A stretch of 34,594 bases of DNA from a bacterium (lineage in GTDB: Bacteria; Acidobacteriota; HRBIN11; JAKEFK01): contig JAKEFK010000371.1 in NCBI GenBank assembly GCA_022616075.1, positions 1 to 34,594 of the forward strand, given 5' to 3'. The position numbers and the translations under genes were made by a program. Shown in pieces: positions 16,089 through 24,300 of the stretch. Numbering within the stretch: position 1 is the first letter of the stretch; every line of letters starts with the position of its first letter. The notes under the pieces were generated by a model. It saw only the letters and a program-made list of their open reading frames with translations. It made no database searches and was not told where the DNA came from.

Positions 16089-19000
16089 TCATTGCAGAGT
16101 CAAAAAGAACCAGCCCTCTTGCGTTCTTCCATTCTCGTGTTTACCAACAAGACGAATAGTCCAATCTTTTGATCCGGCTAATTCTGACGCCGGAATTTCA
16201 CCGAGCGCGCCTTCGCGCACCGGTTGCGTCAATTCCACATCGATCCTCTTCCACTGATCCGGCTTCTTTCCGCGGCCGATTTCTATGTAAGCGTCCTTGA
16301 ATTGATCCGCAACGGCTGTGCCTTTTACTTGAACAAAAGGCCGGCCCGCTTTCATGACGACTTCTGCTCCTTGAATTTCTGTAATCAAGAAGTATTTTGA
16401 ATCGGCTTCCAGGGCGGCTCTGGCATTCAAGACACCATAACCGGTGTGCTGATCTTTTCCAGGAACATCAACGTCCGTTGCCGAATGCAGGAGCATTCGT
16501 TCCACTTCTTCATTGGTTAGTTTTGGGTTCATCGAAAAAAGTAAGGACGCGGTTCCTGCCACGATCGGAGCGGCAAAAGATGTGCCGCTGGCGCGATAGT
16601 ATCTTTTATCCTTTCCTACATAAGAAGATCCCGCTATGTATTTGACACCAGGAATGTCGCGCAGCAAATCTGTTCTCCTGGCGCGCAGGCTCAACACGTC
16701 ATCTCCGGGCGCGGAGATATCGATCCCATTACCATAATTTGAATAAACGGCTCTACTATTGCTAAAGTCACTTGCAGCCACGCTGATAACATTGTTCAAG
16801 CCGGCAGGGCTGTAATCGCTCACATCCAGAGCTTCATTGCCCGCGGCCACTACCACAACAACGCCTTTAGAATACGCATAATCGACCGCCCATTGTTCCG
16901 TTCGTGTGAGTCGATCACCTCCTGCAGACAAATTGATCACACGTGCCCCGTTATTGGCAGCATAAACGATTGCCTCGGAAATATAAGATGCACGTGTATG
17001 GCCGAAACCGTTCAGTGCTTTCAGCACCATGATTCTTGCGTGCGGATTGACACCGGCAATTCCTGTTGCATTGTTTTCCGTGGCCGCAATGACTCCGGTT
17101 ACGAAGGTTCCGTGTCCGTCATAGTCCCAGGGGTTGTTGTTCTTGCTAATGAAATTCCATCCGATCAAATCGTCCACGTAGCCGTTTTTGTCATCATCAA
17201 TCCCGTTTTTCGGAATTTCGTTTTTGTTGTTCCAGATGTTGTCCCAGGAAATATCCAGGTGGTTCCAATCCAATCCAGTATCGATCACCGCGACTACCAC
17301 TGGACTGCCTTGTTCAACAAGAGTCCACGCAGAATCCGGACTGGCCGTAAAACCGACTCGCTTGATGGCCCACTGATCATCGTAGTCTTGTTTCCAGCTG
17401 GCCCGGCTGCGCAAATACGGATCGTTGGGCGTCGCTTTTGTTCTTATGAAATTCAGCTCCACATAGACAACGTTAGGAATGCTTTCAACAATCTTCCTGA
17501 TCTCGTCTTCCATGCCGTCGGGAAAACGGACCGCTTGAATGTGATAGTTCGAAACTTCAAAAGAATTATCGAGAAAGGGTTTCAGTTCATAAGGAATCGA
17601 AACAGGATTGCCATTTTTTTGAATCCCAAAAATGAAACCGGATCTCGGAGTGACATCGATGTTCATATTGATTGTTTGATCTGAATTGAGCGCATCGGCC
17701 GGAATCGTAATATTTGCATTGCCGCCTCCTAAGGCGTAATCACTCCTGTCATATTCCAGGCTGACCGGGGTTGAATCTCCAGTAGCCGTTTGTTCATTGC
17801 GTTTTTTGTTAAATTCATCCGTGAGGCGTTCCTGTGTCTTTGATCCCCAATTTGCATTGCTGGTCCACTTTTTCGCAAGCTGGGGATCCTTTTCAGCGTA
17901 GTACTGTGCACCTTCAAACATTTTCTGAACAATCGTATCGAGGTTCCCTGCGGCTTCATCAAACTTTTCTTTGTTACCCTCTTCGATTGCCTTCTTTGCG
18001 AGCGCAACCTGATGAGTTGCACGTGAGACTTGTCTTGCCAGATTAAATGTGTCTTCATCTTCGGTATCTACAGTGATGCCGGCACCTTTTGAGATTGCGC
18101 CACCAACTGCTGGAACTTTCGTCGGATCCTTCGTCTGTGGTGTGCCGGTAACCGCAGGAGGCTGGGCGGCCGTAGCAGGCGCTGTAACAGGCTTGGGCGT
18201 CGCTGCTGCCTTCAAAGCTTCATCGGAGAAATCAGGATCCAACTCCAGGATCGGCTTACCGTTCGCGTCTGTTGCCTCCCTGTAAACCTTGCCTCGAACA
18301 AGATCCGGATCGTGTTTCTTTACTACATGCAGATCGAGTTCGCCTTTGTTTACCAGTCCGAAAACCGGCTTTCCTGCAGCATCGACGCCTTCTTGATATA
18401 CGATCAATCCTTTGTTTTCCCACATCGTGCGTCGAAAATTGTGTGCATCTTCCAGAAATTTCACTCTTTCATCATATGTGGGCGCCGAACGCTCCAGATT
18501 CTTTAAACGGTAACCACTGGGGTTATCAGCCCAGGCATCTACAATGATTTCGAGCTCTCCACCTTTTTCTCCTGAACCGAAAATGCGGTGTTGTTCTCCT
18601 AATCCTGCGAAATCTTCATCCGGATGAAATATTCTGTTTCCTAAATGGCCATCTTCGTATTTGACGCCGTTGTTACCCAGGAACATATCCGACTTAATGA
18701 GCTTTTCCATTTCCTCCGGAGTTAACTTACGGCCACTGACTTGATACCATCCGTCTGGCCATTTCTGAAGGACCAGTATAGGTGGGCCACCTTCCGGATT
18801 TGCGCTGCGGATTGCAGGTGAGTAAATTGGATTGTCCTTAATGCTGTCGAGCACCTTGGCTCCCTGAATCTGCCCTTCAACTGCCGCGACGCTTTCCCGA
18901 TAAGCGCCGGGCGTGTAAAAAATCTTGACTACGATGTCATCGATAGGTGTTCCGTCCGGATTAAGAACTCGGAAGACTTGACCAAACGTTCCGCCGCCGA

Positions 19001-21317
19001 GCCACTCCCCCAGGATTACGCGCTGTGGCGCTTGCCCCGGCTTAAGTCCCGGAATGACAATGGTAGTTCCTTTCAACTGTTCAACGATTTCGAGTATTTG
19101 CTTTTTAAGGCCGACAATTCTTAGCATGTCGTCTTTTGTTTTTGACTGCTTGTTGACCGTGGCGTTGTATTCTCCAACTTTGCTCCACAGGTCATCGATC
19201 GGGGTCCCGATATCTCCTTCTACTTCCGGGAGGAAGGTTTCGGTGCCGCCACCTTTTTTTGGTGGCGGAGCTGTAGCAACTTCATCCGCTAATTCTGTGC
19301 CTCCAGGACTTCGGGCTTTAGGATCCTGAATTCCACCCGGACGTTCGGAGGCGACTTCCGTTTTTGCAGCGTGGAAATCAGAAGTTCCGGCAACTGTATC
19401 AGCTGCTTTTGCAGCAGCCGCATCCTTTGCTAACTGTTTTTGTGCCGCTAAGGCCTTCGTCTCCGCAACAGCCGCGCGCCAGGCTAGAAAATCAAGCGGA
19501 AGTAAGGCAACGGAAAGGGCAATGCTTTCCACGCGGGCTTCCAGAAGATCTTGATAGTGGATTAAACCTCTGAAATCCAAGCCGCCTACCGCGGCCGCTG
19601 CCTGAGCGGTGGAAAGGTCCCCCAACGTCATTAAGGCCAACCCACCCTCGGCTGCAATAAAGATGAGTCCGAGTCCAAGGCTTACCAGCGGTACGGGAGC
19701 AGTTACTGCCAGTACAAAAGCTTCTCCGCCGTGCAAGATTAATTCCCACTCCTCATCGGAAGCGTCCTGCGCATCGAAGCTCGAACCAAGCCCGCCCATC
19801 ATGGAGGTGATTAACTGCTCTCCGAAAATCGGCGCGTAAGCTTTCGCAACTCTTGCAAGTAGACGGCGGTATACGTGGAGCCTGAACTCCTCCATTAATT
19901 CTTCGAAAGTTCGAAGTCCGGTCAAATGAACGATCTGCTCATTGAACTTCTGATCCAGTCTTTCGATTGCTTTATCCAGAGCGGCGCTGGTCAGCCGAGC
20001 GCGTTCCTCGTCTGTATAGTTGCCGTCCCTGATTTGTGCGAGCACGCGCCATAACGGGCCAGATGTGAGGTCTTCTACTTCAATTTCGGCACTCAGAAGA
20101 GGGTCTGAATTCAGGGCCGCCAGATACTCATTCAGCGCTCGATTCTCTTCTTCCTTAGCCTTCTTTACCATCTGATCCCAGATCCGCTTTTTCTCAATCA
20201 GGGTTCCCGGGATCTTATCGATGTAGGAGTTCGCATAGTTCTGGTAATCGGTTACTACTTTGTGTTTTTCATTCAGGACTTGATTCTTTTGCTCAACGAT
20301 TTGAGCCAGAACGAAAAGCTCATCTATTTTCTTTCGGCGGCGCTCTTTAAAGGCATCGTTCTCGGGCAATCCCGGTATCAGAAGTAAGCGATCGCGTTCT
20401 TCTTCTAGTTTTCGAATGCGGTTTTTCTTCTCGGTTTCATAAAACCATGTCGTTCGATGCAGCTCTGCCAGCTCGGCTCCGATTTCATCCAGTCTGCGCA
20501 TCGCGTCTTCATACGGCATGCCCACAATGCTGTCTGTGGGGATTTTGCCTGTTCCCTTTTTCAGCAGGTTGAGATTGGCTTTTTCTTTGACAAGCTCGGC
20601 TACGCGAAAATCACGAACGATAAACGCCGCCTGGCGCGCATACGGAGCCAGGATCTGGTCTTCGAATCGTTCTTCTGCGGACTGTTTAGCCTCATCAGCA
20701 TAATGCTGGCGAACTTTGTACGCGACGGGATCTTCGAGGATGGAGATTTTATCCAGCACATAGCTTAGAACATTGTTTTTCAATGCCTTGTTCGTTGTTG
20801 TAGTTTGCGCGTCAATTGCTTCGACTACGACACGAAGAAGGTCAATTTTTTCTTCCTTAAATGCTTGATCCACGAACCGGTAGACCGCCTCGTTGTAGTT
20901 TTCTTTGGCAGCTTTACCAACCAGGTTCCGGGCTTGCTGATCATCTTCAACGGATATTTCGCTCGAATCTTGCTGCACGCTGACCGGCACACGAAACGTC
21001 GCAGTGCCATCAGCACCCGTTAGAGATTGATTCGGATCCTCATCACTCCCGGTTTGTTCGTCCTTGATGCTCTGCCATGGCAAAAGCGGGGATGGATAAC
21101 TCGCAATCAGAAGATTTGCATTGGCGACAGGGTGGTTGACCTTCGTGCCGGCCTGAAGAACCTCTTCTGTTGCTTTGACCTTGACTGTGATAACAACAGT
21201 TACTGGTTTTGCTGCTTCTGTTTCAGTCCCCGAACCGGCAGGTGAAATGCCCACAAAAAGCGAAAAAATCAGGAATGCGATGATACAACGATCCGTGAAT
21301 TTCATATTAGTGATCAC
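16089..21317 (-). CDS. Giant exported protein: helical region, kinase-like module, subtilisin (S8) tail
   Basis: A 1742-residue exported protein. A signal peptide (about 1-27) is followed by a beta domain (38-112), a long helical region (130-500), two hydrophobic stretches (530-570 and 595-620) and a disordered Gly/Pro linker. A protein-kinase-like module follows (about 765-935), with GGGTFG at 774-779, Lys798 in VVKIF, hinge LVLQKW, a D-x4-N catalytic loop (Asp889, Asn894 in EDGHLGNR) and a DFG-type Asp927. After a helical segment (1085-1175) come an I9-like propeptide (about 1252-1292) and an S8 domain with Asp1346, His1402, Asn1494 and Ser1580. The last about 100 residues form a beta domain shared by the three paralogues. 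The GTG start overlaps the upstream TGA (GTGA); an ATG four codons later at 21305 is an alternative. It probably acts in the periplasm or outside. Confidence 0.8.
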   Translation of the reverse strand: MITNMKFTDRCIIAFLIFSLFVGISPAGSGTETEAAKPVTVVITVKVKATEEVLQAGTKVNHPVANANLLIASYPSPLLPWQSIKDEQTGSDEDPNQSLTGADGTATFRVPVSVQQDSSEISVEDDQQARNLVGKAAKENYNEAVYRFVDQAFKEEKIDLLRVVVEAIDAQTTTTNKALKNNVLSYVLDKISILEDPVAYKVRQHYADEAKQSAEERFEDQILAPYARQAAFIVRDFRVAELVKEKANLNLLKKGTGKIPTDSIVGMPYEDAMRRLDEIGAELAELHRTTWFYETEKKNRIRKLEEERDRLLLIPGLPENDAFKERRRKKIDELFVLAQIVEQKNQVLNEKHKVVTDYQNYANSYIDKIPGTLIEKKRIWDQMVKKAKEEENRALNEYLAALNSDPLLSAEIEVEDLTSGPLWRVLAQIRDGNYTDEERARLTSAALDKAIERLDQKFNEQIVHLTGLRTFEELMEEFRLHVYRRLLARVAKAYAPIFGEQLITSMMGGLGSSFDAQDASDEEWELILHGGEAFVLAVTAPVPLVSLGLGLIFIAAEGGLALMTLGDLSTAQAAAAVGGLDFRGLIHYQDLLEARVESIALSVALLPLDFLAWRAAVAETKALAAQKQLAKDAAAAKAADTVAGTSDFHAAKTEVASERPGGIQDPKARSPGGTELADEVATAPPPKKGGGTETFLPEVEGDIGTPIDDLWSKVGEYNATVNKQSKTKDDMLRIVGLKKQILEIVEQLKGTTIVIPGLKPGQAPQRVILGEWLGGGTFGQVFRVLNPDGTPIDDIVVKIFYTPGAYRESVAAVEGQIQGAKVLDSIKDNPIYSPAIRSANPEGGPPILVLQKWPDGWYQVSGRKLTPEEMEKLIKSDMFLGNNGVKYEDGHLGNRIFHPDEDFAGLGEQHRIFGSGEKGGELEIIVDAWADNPSGYRLKNLERSAPTYDERVKFLEDAHNFRRTMWENKGLIVYQEGVDAAGKPVFGLVNKGELDLHVVKKHDPDLVRGKVYREATDANGKPILELDPDFSDEALKAAATPKPVTAPATAAQPPAVTGTPQTKDPTKVPAVGGAISKGAGITVDTEDEDTFNLARQVSRATHQVALAKKAIEEGNKEKFDEAAGNLDTIVQKMFEGAQYYAEKDPQLAKKWTSNANWGSKTQERLTDEFNKKRNEQTATGDSTPVSLEYDRSDYALGGGNANITIPADALNSDQTINMNIDVTPRSGFIFGIQKNGNPVSIPYELKPFLDNSFEVSNYHIQAVRFPDGMEDEIRKIVESIPNVVYVELNFIRTKATPNDPYLRSRASWKQDYDDQWAIKRVGFTASPDSAWTLVEQGSPVVVAVIDTGLDWNHLDISWDNIWNNKNEIPKNGIDDDKNGYVDDLIGWNFISKNNNPWDYDGHGTFVTGVIAATENNATGIAGVNPHARIMVLKALNGFGHTRASYISEAIVYAANNGARVINLSAGGDRLTRTEQWAVDYAYSKGVVVVVAAGNEALDVSDYSPAGLNNVISVAASDFSNSRAVYSNYGNGIDISAPGDDVLSLRARRTDLLRDIPGVKYIAGSSYVGKDKRYYRASGTSFAAPIVAGTASLLFSMNPKLTNEEVERMLLHSATDVDVPGKDQHTGYGVLNARAALEADSKYFLITEIQGAEVVMKAGRPFVQVKGTAVADQFKDAYIEIGRGKKPDQWKRIDVELTQPVREGALGEIPASELAGSKDWTIRLVGKHENGRTQEGWFFLTLQ
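18513..19025 (-). other. Protein-kinase-like module inside the exported S8 protein (landmarks intact)
   Basis: Residues about 765-935 of the 1742-residue protein. The glycine loop, the VAIK-type Lys798, a six-residue hinge, the D-x4-N pair (Asp889/Asn894) and a downstream Asp927 appear in canonical kinase order. The loop reads DGHLGN rather than HRDLKPxN, closer to atypical kinases such as APH or HipA. It could be active, but no substrate is evident. Confidence 0.55.
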
Positions 21318-24300
21318 TGCAGGTTCAGGAAGAACCAGCCTTCGCGCGCATTTCCGTTCTGGTGTTCAACGACCAGGCGAATCGTCCATTCTCTTGATCC
21401 GCTTAACTCCGCTGCGGGAATCGTGCCTAGCACACCGTCCCGCACTGGGCGGTTCAGTTCCCCGTTGATCTTTTTCCATTGCGCCGGTTTTTTCCCGGCG
21501 CCTATTTCTATATGGCCCCTTTGAAACTGATTCGCATCGGCAGTACCGGTTACTTGAACAAAAGGCTGACCCTCTTTTCTCACTACAGCTACGCTATCGA
21601 TTTCCGGGATCAGGAAAAATTTCGGATCGGCATTCAACGCGGCTTTCATATTCAGTACACCGTAACCTGTGTGCTGATCTTTCCCGGGAGCATCCAGATC
21701 TATTGCCGAATGCAGCAGCATTCGCTCCACGTCTTCATTACTCAGCTTTGGATTCATCGAAAACAGCAAGGACGCAGCTCCTGCGACGATCGGAGCAGCG
21801 AAAGAAGTTCCGCTGGCACGGTAATATCTTTTATCTTTGCCGACATAGGATGATCCAATCTCATATCGAACGCCGCGGATATCTCTCAACAAATCGGTTC
21901 GTCTCGCGCGCAGACTTAGCACATCATCGCCCGGTGCGGAGATGTCAATTCCGTCACCATAATTGGAATAGACGGCTCTGCTATCCTTGACGTCACTTGC
22001 AGCAACCGCGATCACGTTGTTGAGGCCCGCCGGGCTGTAGTTGCTTATGTCAATCGCTTCATTTCCGGCGGCAACCACAATCACGACGCCTTTAGAATGG
22101 GCATAGTCGACCGCCATCTGTTCGGTTCGCGTGAGGTTATTGCCTCCTAAACTCAGATTGATGACACGCGCGCCATTGTTTGCAGCATAAATAATTGCTT
22201 CCGCAATATAAGAAGCGCGGGTATGACCAAAACTATTGAGCGCTTTGAGCACCATGATTTGTGCATTGGGACTCACGCCGGCAATGCCGATACCATTGTT
22301 GTGCGCGGCCGCGATCACTCCTGTCACGAACGTTCCGTGTCCGCCGTGATCCCATGGTCTGTTGTTTTTTTCAACGAAGTTCCAACCGATCCTATCGTCC
22401 ACGTAGCCGTTTCGGTCATCATCTCTGTTGTTTCCCGGAGCTTCATCATGATTGTTCCAGAGATTGCTCCAGGAAATGTCCTTGTGGTTCCAGTCCAGTC
22501 CCGTATCGATTACCGCAATTGTTACGGGACTGCCGTTCTTTACAAGATTCCAGACGGAGTCTTCTCCCGCTGTGAAGCCGGCTCTCTTGATGGCCCACTG
22601 GTCATCGTAGCTTTGTTTCCAGCTCGAACGACTGAAGAAATACGGATCGTTCGGTGAAGCCTCACTGCGAACGAAATTGATTTCTACACGTTCGACGTTC
22701 GGAATCTTTTCAATAATTTTCCGGATAGCGTCTTCTAATTCGGGTGAAAATCGGAGTGCCTGAAAATTGTGATCGGGTAGCTCAAAGGAGTGATCTAAAT
22801 ATGGAGTGAGTTGATCAAGAGCCGATTTGTCTTCATCTGTAATTCCCGGCGCTTTCCTGATAATCACAATCAGACCCTTCACCGGTGAAAGATCGAGATT
22901 GACGGGAACATCGACCTTGGCTGGAACCTTCGATGTTCCGGAAACAGCAGGAACAGGCGATGGCGCCGGGGGTGTCGTCGCCAACTTTGGCGCAAACGCC
23001 GGGTCGGGAGCGTAGATCGGTTTTCCGCTTGGATCCGTACCAACACGCTTGTAAACATCCGTAACCAGATCGGGATCGTACTGTTTTACAATATCCAGGT
23101 CGACTTTGCCTTCATCGATCAGTTTGAAAATCGGACGCCCGTTGGCGTCTTTTCCAATCTCCACATATTTAATGAAGCCCCATCTTTCCCACATTGCCCT
23201 TTTGAAGTTGCGCGCATCTCGAAGATGCTCGTATCTTCCGATCGTGGTGGGTATTGCTTCCAGGCTTGGGATATGATTTTCGTGCGGGTTCATTGCCATC
23301 TCTAAGCGGCGTCCTTCGACAACTCCAGTATCAACATCCACTTTTGCTAGACGGTCGCTTTCACCATACCCTGCATACTTTTCTCCTTCTTTGAATAACC
23401 TGTTTCCCAGGTGTCCATCCTCCGAAATGATGTTTAAACTCGTTAGAAACTCATCCGTTGCCATTAGTTGATGCATTTGCTCTTTCGTTAATTTCCCTGA
23501 TGCGGGACGCCATCCTTCCGCGTATTTTTGAAGCAGAAGAACCGGCGGCATCCCTTCCAGGTCTGCGGCACGGACGCCTGGATAATAAATCGGCTGGCCC
23601 GGTATCGCTCCAAGAAGCTCAGCTCCCTCTTTTTGTCCTATGGCCGCTAACTCGCCCGCGTTCTCCGCTTTTGGATTATGGAAGATTTTGATGACCATGT
23701 CGTCAATTAGAGTGCCATCGGGGCGTCGTACACCAAAAACGAGCCCAAGTTCTCCGCTTCCCACGTAATCATCAATGATTACCTCTATGTGCTTTCCTTC
23801 TCCGGTTGGTACAACGACTTTTTTCCCCTTGTACCGCCGGGCAATTTCTTGAATTTCTTGCAATGCCTCTTCCGCGGCAGCAGCATCTTTTGCTTTCTTT
23901 GCGTCTCTGTACTTTTTACCCGCGTCCCAAAGATCATTGAGATCTTTTGTTGGAATAAGATCCGATCGCGCCGCAGTGACCGGAGCTTGCGGATTCCGCA
24001 CCGTCACTTCGGTTTTTTCAGGTTTTGCAGTCACTACATCATCTTCTGAGCGTTTCGGTGCGACTTCGGTTTTTTCAGGAGGTGGGGAAGTCCCTATATC
24101 ATCTTCTGCGCGCTTGGTTACCACTGAAGTTTTGTCTGGAGGTGGTGCGGTCCCGATATTGTCTTCAGGATTGCGCGCTGCTACTTCGGTTTTTTCAGGA
24201 GGTTTGGCGGTAACAACATCGTCCTCTACCCGTGGTTTTGCAGCTGGACCGGCAATTTCAGTAACGGGCTCGGTTAGTACAGACCCTTCCTTTGCTGTTT

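Noticed and set aside
16893-17684. 263-codon plus-strand ORF opposite the S8 domain
   Set aside because: It mirrors the conserved subtilisin core, and a similar shadow appears opposite the paralogue, so it reflects codon use rather than a gene.
23987-24226. CRISPR-like array
   Set aside because: The units are contiguous, in frame, diverged and without spacers, so this is a coding tandem repeat.
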